A DNA stretch of 64,000 bases, from contig CAZLRV010000006.1 in NCBI GenBank assembly GCA_964562175.1, positions 33,723 through 97,722 on the forward strand, given 5' to 3'. Source of the stretch: CAZCJU01 sp964562175. Lineage in GTDB: Bacteria > Bacillota > Clostridia > Oscillospirales > CAG-272. Both the position numbers and the translations under genes were made by a program. Shown here in pieces: positions 8,379 to 18,365 of the stretch (within the stretch, counting starts at the first letter, position 1; each line of letters starts with the position of its first letter). Under the pieces are notes generated by a model. That model saw only the letters and a program-made list of their open reading frames with translations, was not told the DNA's origin and made no database searches.

Positions 8379-10132
8379 CACAGCCCGATACCTCCGATGT
8401 AATATTCGTATTCGTCATGTTCGGGACGTCCGGCACAGGAAATTATACCGTCGCCGACAGCGGCGTGCATAAACAGCATACCCAAGGTCAATGTGGAGTC
8501 TACGCCGCCCTCGAATACTCCGAACACAAGAACAGCCAAAACAGACAGATACGGAGCATGTACTATCTTCGAAAGCGAGCTTTTTTTGATAAAGCCGTCA
8601 CGATCGTCCGTTATATACGAAAGAAATTTACCGAAAAACGCAAGGCACGTGAGCAAAAGCATGATAAGCGCCGTATAGCCGTAATTCGACACTATCTCCG
8701 TGTACATATTTTCTCCCCGACATACCGAACAAGCGTTATACGCCCGCTGTGGTATATCCGACGGCACATAATATGTCGTAAGTATAAAAACGAAAGACAA
8801 CGGCAAAAGCATCGCAAAGGTCTTTTTACCGTAGGTGAGCATAAAAGCGACAAACATCACAAGAAGCGTAACCCACGATGCAAACGAATTCAAAGAAAGC
8901 ATTGAAAACAAAAACAATACGACAACAAAAAGAAGCTCTGTTCTTCGTCTTACCCTGCCCGCATTGTGGAAAAACAGCACGAGTGCATACGGAATAAGCG
9001 ACACTATGTAAAGCGACAGCTCGACCTCGGTATCGAATACGGAGTAAATTGCATTGGGAAATATCGATGTTCCGTCGTAAAGCGTGCCGTCGAATATTCC
9101 GCGAAGTATGCCGTATCCGCAACACAGCACCGCGGCGGTTATCTGCGCCATAAAGCAACGGTACAGCTCTGTATGCGATACAACGGTATTTTTCAATGCA
9201 AAATAGAGCAATGCGTATACCAATGCCACATATCCCGTTTCATTTGAAGAAAACAGCGGCGTTATAAACGATACCGCACCCCAAAGAGCGACAAATACAT
9301 CGCAAAGAGTAAGCTCTATGCGTGCCTTTGAGGTTATAAGTTTAAGCAGATACGACACCACCGTCAAAAGCGCAAGCGACACGAACAAGGCTCGTCCGAT
9401 AAACGGATAGAATGCAAGCAGTAATACTACACCCGATTGCGGTCGCCTCAACACGAGCAAGATAACAAATACGCCGCAAATTGCGGCAGGCACCGTCCAT
9501 GCCGGAATGAAAAAGCAGAGCGTACCCGTTATCATACCGAGTATCAGCGGAAGCGATGCCGCAGAATACGCCTCCTCCGTGTAAAGCTCGTGAGGCTTTA
9601 CACCCAACAGCTCAAATGTAATAAAGTGAAATATTTTGTTTTTACATAACGTGGTCGAAAGCGACGTGCGTGACCTGAACAACATAAAAGCGAGTAGGAG
9701 AAACAGAAGTGCGACGGCAAGAGAGCTTTCGTCGGGAGAGAATTTTTCGAGCATTACCGTTTTTATGGCGTAAACAAATATTATATATACGCCCGTCATA
9801 ACGAAATAAACTCCGTAATCTCTGCTTTTCCGTTTCAGCATATGTTCGGGCAAAGAGTCGAAGAAGCGGCTCACGGGATTGCTTTCGGCAAAATGCTTTA
9901 TGCCTCCGCGAGTTTTTTTCACCCATTCCGAGTCGGAGAGTCTGCCGAATGTGTCGGCAAGCATACCGCTCTTAAGCTTTTTATCAAGCTCTGGGTACGA
10001 GCAAAACACTTTTTTGAACAGGCTGTGCGAAAACGCTCGGTTCAAAAAAGCGGCAAGTGCATAAAGCCACGCCATTATAACGCCTTGCTTTTCGCCTCTT
10101 CTTTTGTCATCGGCAAACGGTTCTTTATTCAT
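8378..10132 (-). CDS. O-antigen ligase/polymerase-like multi-pass membrane protein
   Basis: A 584-residue protein with about 10-12 hydrophobic segments from residue 110 on, after a soluble 100-residue N-terminus. The arrangement, and RRPQSGVVLLLAFYPFIGRA, resemble O-antigen ligase (Wzy/WaaL) family members, which join or polymerise lipid-linked glycans at the outer face of the membrane. It overlaps trmD by 8 nt and is followed by two DUF4330 genes. A later ATG at 10075 is possible. No glycosyltransferase lies nearby, so its glycan is unknown. Confidence 0.7.
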   Translation of the reverse strand: MNKEPFADDKRRGEKQGVIMAWLYALAAFLNRAFSHSLFKKVFCSYPELDKKLKSGMLADTFGRLSDSEWVKKTRGGIKHFAESNPVSRFFDSLPEHMLKRKSRDYGVYFVMTGVYIIFVYAIKTVMLEKFSPDESSLAVALLFLLLAFMLFRSRTSLSTTLCKNKIFHFITFELLGVKPHELYTEEAYSAASLPLILGMITGTLCFFIPAWTVPAAICGVFVILLVLRRPQSGVVLLLAFYPFIGRALFVSLALLTVVSYLLKLITSKARIELTLCDVFVALWGAVSFITPLFSSNETGYVALVYALLYFALKNTVVSHTELYRCFMAQITAAVLCCGYGILRGIFDGTLYDGTSIFPNAIYSVFDTEVELSLYIVSLIPYALVLFFHNAGRVRRRTELLFVVVLFLFSMLSLNSFASWVTLLVMFVAFMLTYGKKTFAMLLPLSFVFILTTYYVPSDIPQRAYNACSVCRGENMYTEIVSNYGYTALIMLLLTCLAFFGKFLSYITDDRDGFIKKSSLSKIVHAPYLSVLAVLVFGVFEGGVDSTLTLGMLFMHAAVGDGIISCAGRPEHDEYEYYIGGIGL

Positions 10133-10822
10133 TTTTCATCTTTTTGCGAAGAAGCTCGGGGCGTATTCGCTCCGTTTTTTCAAGTGACCTCTCGTACCTC
10201 CATTTTTCGATATTTGCGTGATGTCCCGAAATAAGCACCTCCGGCACACTTCGTCCGTGAAATTCATACGGGCGTGTATATTGAGGATACTCAAGAAGTC
10301 CGGAGGCTATGCTCTCTTTTTCGTAGCATTCGGAGGAGGCAAGCACACCGGGCAGTAATCTGCAAACGCTGTCCGTTATTACGCAGGCGGGCAGCTCGCC
10401 ACCGGTCAGAACGTAATCGCCTATCGATATCTCCTCGTCAACTATCTCCTCTATTATCCTCTCGTCTACGCCCTCATAATGTCCGCACAGTATTATCAGC
10501 TCATCGTATTTCGCAAGCTCAAGAGCCTTTTCGTGCGAAAACAGCTTCCCTGCGGGCGAGGTAAATATCACCCTGCGTGAGCATTCATCCTCTCTGCCCT
10601 CGATTATCGCACGAAAGCAATTATATATCGGCTCCGGCTGCATTACCATCCCCATGCCGCCGCCGTAGGGCGTATCGTCAACACGCCTGTGCTTATCCGT
10701 TGAATAATCTCTTATATTGTGACAGTGTATTTCGACAAGTCCCGCCTCCCTCGCCCGTCCTATAATGCTCTCACCGAGCATATTATCCACGCATTCGGGA
10801 AACAGCGTCATTATGTCGATCT

Positions 10823-10826
<4 letters not shown>
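10125..10826 (-). CDS. trmD: tRNA (guanosine(37)-N1)-methyltransferase TrmD
   Basis: A 233-residue SPOUT methyltransferase. It begins MKIDIMTLFPE and has the trefoil-knot SAM site (LCGHYEGVDERI, then ISIGDYVLTGGELPA) and PHYTRP-like YPQYTRP. It places m1G37 next to the anticodon of tRNAs reading CNN codons, preventing frameshifts. The ATG overlaps the rimM stop (ATGA). Directly upstream lie five tandem GAGGAC units that encode the end of RimM and repeat a Shine-Dalgarno core; the nearest core is 4 nt and the next 10 nt from the ATG. Confidence 0.95.
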
Positions 10827-11608
<782 letters not shown>

Positions 11609-11620
11609 TTTGATCCTCCG

Positions 11621-12514
11621 TTATTTTTCGGTTATTACCGTTTCTATTTTATATCCGTCGGACACTACCGTAATGCTTCCGCATCTGTCCGTTCGGTATA
11701 TTTTCGCACCGAGTGCCCGCAACCTTTCTGTCACTTGCATACTCGGATGACCGTTTCCGTTCCCCTCACCGCACGATATCACCGCATATGTCGGTGCCGC
11801 TCTTTTCAAAAAGAACTCCGCCGAGGAGGTAGACGAACCGTGATGACCTATCTTCATGACATCCGCTTTGACATTCTCGCCTATTTCACCCTCGGAATTC
11901 TCCGTGGCATCTGCCATATACAGAAATCTCGTATCTTTATATTCGAGCATTATTACGACCGAATTGTCGTTTTCGTCCTCGTAATTAGTTGAGCAGGGTG
12001 CGATCGCTCTTATTATGTAGTCCTCGCCTTTATCTACCGTGACCCCACGTTTTACGTAATTCGGCACGATATCTTTCTTTCCGAGTGCGGACATAAGCTC
12101 ACGATATGCCTCGCCGTCACCCGTTATCGGCGTGGTATAGAAGCACCCGATATCAAAGCGTTCGACTATATGCGCCATTGCTCCCATATGGTCTGTATGA
12201 AAGTGCGTGGCTATAAGTATGTCTATTTTGTCATAACCGAGTGAGGTGATATATTTCTCAACCGTTTTTGCGTATTTTGCCTCTCCGCTGTCGATAAGCA
12301 TACATCTGCCGTCTGGCAGCTCGACAAATTCGCTGTCTCCCTCACCCACATCTATGTAATGTGCCAGCAGCTTGCCGTCGTAATCGGCGTTTATCGGTCT
12401 TTTGTACTCTATGTACCTACAGCACATCAGATAAACGCAAACGGCTATGCCGACTGCGGCAATTATCGATATTTTTACGGCCTCGGGGCGCGCTTTACGT
12501 TTCGTTGCCTGCAT
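11621..12514 (-). CDS. ComEC/Rec2-like secreted MBL-fold hydrolase
   Basis: A 297-residue protein with an N-terminal membrane helix (about residues 14-31) and a metallo-beta-lactamase domain. It shows IDVGEGDS, CMLIDSG, THFHTDHMGA and MKIGHHGSS, the pattern of the C-terminal domain of ComEC, a nuclease-like domain. Free-standing copies without the ComEC channel are frequent in Clostridia and are thought to act outside the membrane on nucleic acid or nucleotides; the substrate is not shown here. It overlaps the end of nrdR by 20 nt and precedes rimM. Confidence 0.85.
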   Translation of the reverse strand: MQATKRKARPEAVKISIIAAVGIAVCVYLMCCRYIEYKRPINADYDGKLLAHYIDVGEGDSEFVELPDGRCMLIDSGEAKYAKTVEKYITSLGYDKIDILIATHFHTDHMGAMAHIVERFDIGCFYTTPITGDGEAYRELMSALGKKDIVPNYVKRGVTVDKGEDYIIRAIAPCSTNYEDENDNSVVIMLEYKDTRFLYMADATENSEGEIGENVKADVMKIGHHGSSTSSAEFFLKRAAPTYAVISCGEGNGNGHPSMQVTERLRALGAKIYRTDRCGSITVVSDGYKIETVITEK

Positions 12515-12968
12515 TTTTGTTTGACTTCATGTCTTCAAGCTCAGCCAAAAACGTATCCACATCTTTAAATTCCCTGTACACCGATGCAAAGCGAACGTAC
12601 GCCACCTCGTCGATATCCTTTAGCCTATCCATTACCATTTTGCCTATCACCTGCGACGGTATCTCCGTTTTTGTCATTTGGTTTATCGCATTTTCGATAT
12701 CCTTGACTATAAATTCAAGCTGTGAGGAGGTAACGGGGCGTTTATGGCAAGCATTAAGCAGACCGCCGAGCAATTTGTTTCTGTCAAATATCTGTCTGCT
12801 CTTATCCTTTTTTATTACCATTATGGGCATTTGCTCAATGTACTCAAATGTCGAAAACTTTGCCGAGCATACTCGACACACACGTCTGCGTCTTATGCTC
12901 TCCCCGTCCTCTGTCGGACGAGAATCGACGACCTTAGTATCCTCTGCCTTACAATACGGACATTTCAT
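12495..12968 (-). CDS. nrdR: Transcriptional repressor NrdR
   Basis: A 157-residue protein. The N-terminal zinc ribbon has Cys pairs in MKCPYC and CRVC, followed by an ATP-cone (KKDKSRQIFDRNKLLGGLLNAC). NrdR represses ribonucleotide reductase genes in response to dATP/ATP. The start is the ATG at 12968 (family start MKCPYC) with GGGAG upstream; a longer frame to 13133 includes the promoter and is rejected. It heads a seven-gene operon. No NrdR box was recognised in the window. Confidence 0.95.
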   Translation of the reverse strand: MKCPYCKAEDTKVVDSRPTEDGESIRRRRVCRVCSAKFSTFEYIEQMPIMVIKKDKSRQIFDRNKLLGGLLNACHKRPVTSSQLEFIVKDIENAINQMTKTEIPSQVIGKMVMDRLKDIDEVAYVRFASVYREFKDVDTFLAELEDMKSNKNAGNET

Positions 12969-13034
12969 ATATTTTTCTCCCAAAGCACCGAGCAAGGCTC
13001 GGCATAAGAAGTTCAAACACTTCCCTAATGTATT

Positions 13035-13063
13035 ATTATATACAAAACTGCGTTTAATGTCAA
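13035..13063 (-). promoter_or_regulatory. Sigma-A promoter of the nrdR-rimM-trmD operon
   Basis: A full-consensus promoter on the minus strand: TTGACA, 17 nt, TATAAT, about 67 nt before the nrdR start. Confidence 0.85.
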
Positions 13064-13105
13064 TAGAAAAATCGACGAAAGTTAAATTTATTCCGACAAA
13101 CACAC

Positions 13106-13139
13106 AAAAGGCGGCACGCATCGTAAGATACATACCGCC
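13106..13139 (-). terminator. Terminator of the cohesin/Big2 surface protein gene
   Basis: On the minus strand GGCGG pairs with CCGCC across an imperfect stem, followed by TTTTGTG. It lies between the surface-protein stop and the nrdR promoter. Confidence 0.6.
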
Positions 13140-13163
13140 GTACCGTTCTAAATCGTTAAAATA

Positions 13164-15143
13164 TCAAAGCTCGTCGTCGTCATCGTCGTCATCGTAATAA
13201 TCATCGTCATCGTCCTCATAATCCGCCACACGTCTCTTTTGCACGAAATACAGAACCGTCAGAGCGATAAACATCGCAACGAGAATTATTATCGCAACGA
13301 GTATCACCTTGAAAATACCGTTGCCGCCGCTCAAGTCAGTTGCTGCGATCGGCTGTGAGTCGGCTGCAGTGGACGAGTCCGTGCCGGGAATGATATCCGT
13401 GACAGGCGCACCCGTCTGCTCCGGCTCCGTCGTAGCCGCCGCCTTTACAGTTACGGTGCAGTCCGCATATTTGTTTCCAAGTGCCACTCTTACGGTAGTC
13501 ATACCGGCTTTTTTTGCCGTTACCGTTCCGTTGGAATCGACCTCGGCTATGCTGTCGTCCCCCGATATCCATCTGGCAGCCACTTGCATTTCCTCAATAA
13601 CCGCGGGAAGTGTCGAATATGTAAGCTTAAACTGCTCGCCTACCGTGAGCGTAATGCTCTCATTTGATATTTCCACGCCCTCAAGGTTGGGAATATCATC
13701 CGGTTTGCTTACATTTACCGTGCATTGCTTCGTTATTTTACCCGCCTTAACGGTTATGGTGACCTGACCCGCCTTTTTCGCCGTTATCTTACCCGTGGTT
13801 GCGTTTACGGATGCTATGGTATCATCGGAAGATGAAAATTCAAGCGCATCGTTTGTATCTATCGGTGAAAGAGTGGCTTTTATCGTAGCCGTTTCGTTTT
13901 CTTCAAGCTCAAATGTATCCTTTTCCAGCTTTATGTCTACTGCGGGAATGTATGTTACGGTCACAACGCACTCGGCACTGTAGTCGCCGTATGTCACCTT
14001 TATTGTCGCAGTACCGCTTACACCGCTCTTTGCACGTACACGTCCCGTGTCGCTTACCGTGGCTACCTTATCATTTGACGAAGTCCATTTAAGCTTGGAC
14101 TCGTCTACCGTTGCACCCGCAGGCTCGGCAACGACCTTAAGATTTTGTCTGCCTCCGCTCTCAAGCGTGACAGTCGAATAATCCAATCTGATATTTTTAA
14201 GTGCCACGCTTGCAGCGGCTACCTTGACCTTGCATTTTGCTTCAAAATCTCCGCATTTTACGGTGATCTCCACATTACCCGCGGCAACGCCGGTAACATT
14301 TCCGTTTTCGTCAACGCTTGCAACCTTGTCATCACTCGACGCAAACGCGACCGTACCCGTTGCACCCGTTACATTTATTTTTTTGCTTTCGCCGACCTTT
14401 ACCTCAAGCTCCGTATCGACGGTAATGCCGGAAGTCTTTGCCGTTACCGTTACCTTACATTTTGCGTTTTTGTCTCCGACGGAGGCGGTAATATTCGCTT
14501 CGCCCTCTCCGACAGCCGTCACCTTGCCGCCGTCAACCTTGGCAACAGCCTCGTTGTCCGAGCTCCATACGACAGCTCCGCCATCGGGCGTTACCGTTGC
14601 GGTGAGCGTATCGCTCATACCCACGTTAAGTGCGAGCGTTTCCTTATTAAGAGATACGGTATACTCCGTTTTTTTGGTTATGCTTATCTTTTTCGGCGAA
14701 TTGCAGACCGCCTTTACCGTGCCTGCCTCGTTGCTCACCGACGGCTGACCGAGCTTAAACTCAGCATCGCCCTCCACACCGTCCTTGACCTTGAATTTCG
14801 CCCATGCGACACTGCCGTTTCCACTGTAATTCTCAATTGTCAAATTAACCTTCGAGCCGCCTTTTTTGCCTATTGTATCGTTGGACGAGCCTGTCGTGGT
14901 CTGTGCCTCGACATACTCAAGCTTTGTGTTGTCGTATTCGATATTCATATCGAACGACTTTATACCCGCATTGTTTTCAAATGATATCGTAAGCGTTACA
15001 TTATCGCCCGTTTTTACCTCTGTCTTATCCGTTGCGGCGGATACGGTAAAATCTCCCTCCGCAAGCACACCCACGCCGAGAGAGGTGAGTATAAGCACCG
15101 TGCAGATAAACAGCGATATCAGCCCTTTAACAGTCTTTCGCAT
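13164..15143 (-). CDS. Membrane-anchored surface protein: cohesin-like domain, five Big2 domains, acidic tail
   Basis: A 659-residue exported protein. A signal peptide spans about residues 1-28. A cohesin-like domain (about 30-165; VKTGDNVTLTISFENNAG, MNIEYDNTKLEYVEA) is followed by five Ig-like Big2 repeats (about 167-590), each with a W/F-SSD/N...VA pattern and ending VTV. Then come a Thr/Pro/Ser linker, one membrane helix (about 613-637) and a cytoplasmic tail almost wholly of Asp. It could bind dockerin-like partners or glycans at the surface; no dockerin is in the window. The ATG at 15143 is chosen: GGAGG lies between it and an upstream in-frame ATG at 15155. Last gene of the gpsA unit, overlapping gpsA. 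Confidence 0.8.
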   Translation of the reverse strand: MRKTVKGLISLFICTVLILTSLGVGVLAEGDFTVSAATDKTEVKTGDNVTLTISFENNAGIKSFDMNIEYDNTKLEYVEAQTTTGSSNDTIGKKGGSKVNLTIENYSGNGSVAWAKFKVKDGVEGDAEFKLGQPSVSNEAGTVKAVCNSPKKISITKKTEYTVSLNKETLALNVGMSDTLTATVTPDGGAVVWSSDNEAVAKVDGGKVTAVGEGEANITASVGDKNAKCKVTVTAKTSGITVDTELEVKVGESKKINVTGATGTVAFASSDDKVASVDENGNVTGVAAGNVEITVKCGDFEAKCKVKVAAASVALKNIRLDYSTVTLESGGRQNLKVVAEPAGATVDESKLKWTSSNDKVATVSDTGRVRAKSGVSGTATIKVTYGDYSAECVVTVTYIPAVDIKLEKDTFELEENETATIKATLSPIDTNDALEFSSSDDTIASVNATTGKITAKKAGQVTITVKAGKITKQCTVNVSKPDDIPNLEGVEISNESITLTVGEQFKLTYSTLPAVIEEMQVAARWISGDDSIAEVDSNGTVTAKKAGMTTVRVALGNKYADCTVTVKAAATTEPEQTGAPVTDIIPGTDSSTAADSQPIAATDLSGGNGIFKVILVAIIILVAMFIALTVLYFVQKRRVADYEDDDDDYYDDDDDDDEL

Positions 15144-16143
15144 TTTTTCCTCCATTATTTAACACATTTTTATATTGGAATTCGGCTTTCAGTGTTCTGC
15201 CGAACATATTCTCTATTTCACACATGGGATCCGCACCGTTGTACAATACCTCATAGACCGAGCGGCATATCGGCATATCCACACCGTACTTTTCTCCGAG
15301 CTTGACGAGTGCGGCACTTGTGGCAACGCCCTCCGCAGAATGCTCGTACCGTTTACCGTTCACGAACGCCTCGCCGTAGGCTCTGTTGTGAGAATGCGGT
15401 GAAAACAGTGTTGCCTCGTAATCTCCTATATGCGACAGACCGTACACGGTCACCCTTTCGCCGCCCATAGCCTCCGCAAGCCGTGCGACCTCCGCAGAGC
15501 CTCGTGCCATAAGCGGTCCCTTAAGGGTCGACAGCTTCACGCCGTCAAGCATTCCCGCACATATTCCAATGACGTTCTTCGCCGCCGCACCTATCTCCGT
15601 GCCGATAAGATCCTCGCCGAGGTATAACCGTATCAGCTCCGACGAAAATTCCGCACAAAGTCCGCCGGCAAGCTCCGTATCGGACGAGGCTATCACCATG
15701 CAGCTCGGAATTTTTTTCACGAAATTTTCAACATGCCCCGGCCCTACCCAAACGGCAACACGGCTCGTATAATCAAGCCGTCCGCAAGCGACCTCGGACA
15801 GACGCTGTCCGGAATCCTCTATCAAGCCCTTCATGCAAAGAACGAATATTTTATTGATTATCCCCGTTTCGGCTATCTCGTCAAACAGCTCCGGCGTTTT
15901 CTGTGCGTTTATCGAAATTATTATCTTCTCCGAAAACTCAAGCGCCTGTGTCAGATCCGAGGTGAAACGAACGGTGTCCGGCAAGGTCAGATATTCGTTT
16001 TTATGCGTTTGGGATAAGCCGATATAGCTCTTCGAATCCGCTCGCCCGTACATAAGGCAATCGTAGCCGAGGCTTGATATGTAATGAGCCAAGCCGCTGC
16101 CCCACCTGCCGCAACCGATAACGGTTATTCTTTTATTTTTCAT
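15127..16143 (-). CDS. gpsA: Glycerol-3-phosphate dehydrogenase [NAD(P)+]
   Basis: A 338-residue enzyme with the NAD-binding start ITVIGCGRWGSGLA, the middle motif VGPGHVENF, the catalytic lysine in IGAAAKNVIGICAG and substrate-site GDYEATLFSPHSHNRAYGE. It reduces dihydroxyacetone phosphate to sn-glycerol 3-phosphate for phospholipid synthesis. The usual GSGFG variant is GSGLA, and GDLVAT-like reads GDYEAT. It overlaps the FAD dehydrogenase by 11 nt and its end contains the ribosome-binding site of the next gene. PlsY and other lipid genes are not adjacent. Confidence 0.92.
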   Translation of the reverse strand: MKNKRITVIGCGRWGSGLAHYISSLGYDCLMYGRADSKSYIGLSQTHKNEYLTLPDTVRFTSDLTQALEFSEKIIISINAQKTPELFDEIAETGIINKIFVLCMKGLIEDSGQRLSEVACGRLDYTSRVAVWVGPGHVENFVKKIPSCMVIASSDTELAGGLCAEFSSELIRLYLGEDLIGTEIGAAAKNVIGICAGMLDGVKLSTLKGPLMARGSAEVARLAEAMGGERVTVYGLSHIGDYEATLFSPHSHNRAYGEAFVNGKRYEHSAEGVATSAALVKLGEKYGVDMPICRSVYEVLYNGADPMCEIENMFGRTLKAEFQYKNVLNNGGKNAKDC

Positions 16144-17509
16144 TCGCTATCTTGTCGGCAACGTAAAGTCCGTTTGCCGCCGCCTGCGAGAGCGAACGGG
16201 TAAAGCCCGCACCGTCGCCGAGTGCATATATACCGTCCGTACCCTCAAGCATAAAATCGTTGCAACGAGGGCGAGCGGAATAATATTTGCATTCTATACC
16301 GTAAAGCAATGTATCGTAGTTCGCCGTACCGGGGGCTATCTTATCGAGAGCATCGAGCGTTTCTATGATGTTGTCAAGCTGTCTTTTCGGCATACACAGA
16401 CTCAGATCGCCCGGTATCGCCTTCAGAGTCGGGCGTGTAGTCGAGGCGGCAAGTCGTCTTTCATCTGTACGTCTGCCGAGCCGCAGATCTCCCAGCCTTT
16501 GAACAAGCACCGAGCCGCCGGAAATAAGATTTGACAGGCTTGCGACGTGACGTGCGTACTCTATGGGATTATTGAACGGCTGAGTGAATTTCATCGTTGA
16601 AAGAAGGGCGAAATTTGAGTTTTTCGTTTTTCTCCATTCCTCACGGTAAGAGTGACCGTTTACGGTAAGCACTCCGTCCGTGTTTTCCATTACAACCTGA
16701 CCGCGCTCGTTGAAGCAGAACATTCTTGTCGTATCGCCGTAGCCCTTGGAACGATACCATATTTTAGGCTCATATATTTTTTTTGAAAAATCCTCCCAAA
16801 CTATCGAGGGAAGTTCAACTCTGACACCGACATCCACCTGATTGTTTTCAAGTGCGATATTATTCTTTTCGCACCAGCCGGAGAAGAAGCGTGAACCGAC
16901 TCTGCCCACGGCAACGATTATCTTGTCGCCGTATACCTCACTCTCGCCGTCGGCTGTACGGTATTTTACCGTATGCTCCGCTTTATCTATGTCATAGACG
17001 GTGGCGTGCGTTCTTATCTCTATTTTTTGAGCCAAATACTCTATGAGCTTTCTCATGGTTTCGAAATTGCTGTCGGTACCGAGGTGCTTCACCTGCGCCT
17101 GAGCCATGTGAAGATCGTATTTTACGCACATTTTTTTCAGCTCGTCACTCGGCATATATCTCTCGGTCGTTGCTCCGAACGATACAAGTATCTTGTCTGC
17201 CTGCTCTATGTAGTCAATAACGGTATCGCCCGGCAAAAATTCAGTCAGCCAACCGCCGTACTCGGTCGATATAACATATTTTCCGTCCGAGAACGCACCG
17301 GCTCCCGCCATACCCTCCATTATTGCGCACTCCTTGCACTTGATGCAGGATGCGACCTTGCCCGTTATTACGGGGCAAACCCGCTTTTCAATGGGGTTTC
17401 CCCTTTCAAGCATACATATCTTCATATCGGGGCAAGATGTATGCAGCCGATGAGCCGCCATAAGTCCGCCGATACCGCCGCCGATTATGACTACGTCAAA
17501 TCTTTCCAT
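16133..17509 (-). CDS. FAD-dependent dehydrogenase (COG2509-like NAD(P)/FAD oxidoreductase)
   Basis: A 458-residue flavoprotein. The dinucleotide-binding motif is VVIIGGGIGGLMAAHRL at the start, with a second site IIVAVGRVGSRF and the C-terminal FAD motif GIYALGDGAGFTRSLSQAA. A Cys-rich stretch CIKCKECAIMEG near residue 57 is typical of this uncharacterised dehydrogenase group. The substrate is unknown. GGAGGG precedes the ATG. It stands between a NERD-like gene and gpsA, with overlap to gpsA suggesting co-translation. Confidence 0.8.
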   Translation of the reverse strand: MERFDVVIIGGGIGGLMAAHRLHTSCPDMKICMLERGNPIEKRVCPVITGKVASCIKCKECAIMEGMAGAGAFSDGKYVISTEYGGWLTEFLPGDTVIDYIEQADKILVSFGATTERYMPSDELKKMCVKYDLHMAQAQVKHLGTDSNFETMRKLIEYLAQKIEIRTHATVYDIDKAEHTVKYRTADGESEVYGDKIIVAVGRVGSRFFSGWCEKNNIALENNQVDVGVRVELPSIVWEDFSKKIYEPKIWYRSKGYGDTTRMFCFNERGQVVMENTDGVLTVNGHSYREEWRKTKNSNFALLSTMKFTQPFNNPIEYARHVASLSNLISGGSVLVQRLGDLRLGRRTDERRLAASTTRPTLKAIPGDLSLCMPKRQLDNIIETLDALDKIAPGTANYDTLLYGIECKYYSARPRCNDFMLEGTDGIYALGDGAGFTRSLSQAAANGLYVADKIANEK

Positions 17510-17521
17510 ATAACCCTCCGT

Positions 17522-18184
17522 TTATCCGTATATTTTTCTCATATGACTCCGAACCTCTCGCTTTGTCTTTTTTTCCGAGTCTATCAATTTTTTAATTGCA
17601 AACATTTCCGAAATGCTCAATGCCTTTTGCGAATTTAACTGCTCTGTCACCTCAAGCAGCTCCTCCGACTTGACCGTATTGTCCGGAGCCTGTACAAGCA
17701 CCGCACTCGGTGAGGTGAACACCACTATGCTGTATATCGGCACATTTTCAAGTCTGCCGTGCCTGATAAGACGGGCAAGAATGTCCTTTTTTTCCTCGCC
17801 TGTTACCGTCGGATCGTCAAACTCGGAATATACACCGCCCTCCGTACTCGTCCACACCTCGTCCGAGCATTCTATGCGTCCCGTTTGCTCCTTTACCGTT
17901 ATCACGGCAACACCGCCTCTTGTAATGGCTACCGTGTCGATCTGAGCGTATTTCAACGCAACGCCGTTTTTTGAATATCCCACGGGAAAATAATATCCGC
18001 TGAACACGTTTTTGTAAAACAACTGCAAGCAAAGAAGCTCGTGTATACGTCGTCTCGGTGACAGCGGTGCTTTTTTTATTTCATCCGCTTTTTTGCTTTT
18101 CAGATATTTGGAAATTATGTACGTTACGCCGAGCAACGCACCGAGCATAAGCAGAATAGCGAAAAATATCTTGACTCCGTCCAT
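17522..18184 (-). CDS. NERD-like membrane-anchored protein
   Basis: A 220-residue protein with one N-terminal membrane helix (about residues 5-27) followed by a domain resembling the nuclease-related NERD fold: QIDTVAITRGGVAVITVKEQTGRI corresponds to the core Asp ... Val-x-Glu/Lys motif region, and VPIYSIVVFTSPSAV to the later strand. NERD proteins are related to Holliday-junction resolvases; whether this copy is active is unclear because the usual ExK triad reads VKE. First gene of its operon, with its own promoter. Divergent from the zinc-ribbon NERD protein at 39987-40991. Confidence 0.6.
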   Translation of the reverse strand: MDGVKIFFAILLMLGALLGVTYIISKYLKSKKADEIKKAPLSPRRRIHELLCLQLFYKNVFSGYYFPVGYSKNGVALKYAQIDTVAITRGGVAVITVKEQTGRIECSDEVWTSTEGGVYSEFDDPTVTGEEKKDILARLIRHGRLENVPIYSIVVFTSPSAVLVQAPDNTVKSEELLEVTEQLNSQKALSISEMFAIKKLIDSEKKTKREVRSHMRKIYG

Positions 18185-18215
18185 AGTTTCACCCTAAAAA
18201 CATATTATCTGCTTT

Positions 18216-18244
18216 ATTGTACCACACTTTCACGATAAATACAA
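18216..18244 (-). promoter_or_regulatory. Promoter of the NERD-FAD dehydrogenase-gpsA operon
   Basis: Minus strand: TTGTAT, 17 nt, TACAAT, with a TGG extended -10, about 32 nt before the start codon. Confidence 0.65.
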
Positions 18245-18365
18245 GTAGAATATTCATTAAAATTTTGAATTTATTTATTTTTCTCCACTATAGATAGTTT
18301 CATTCGGTATGATAAAATATAACGGGCTTGCGAAAATGCCGCAACGTCCGACGGGGAGGCAAAAA

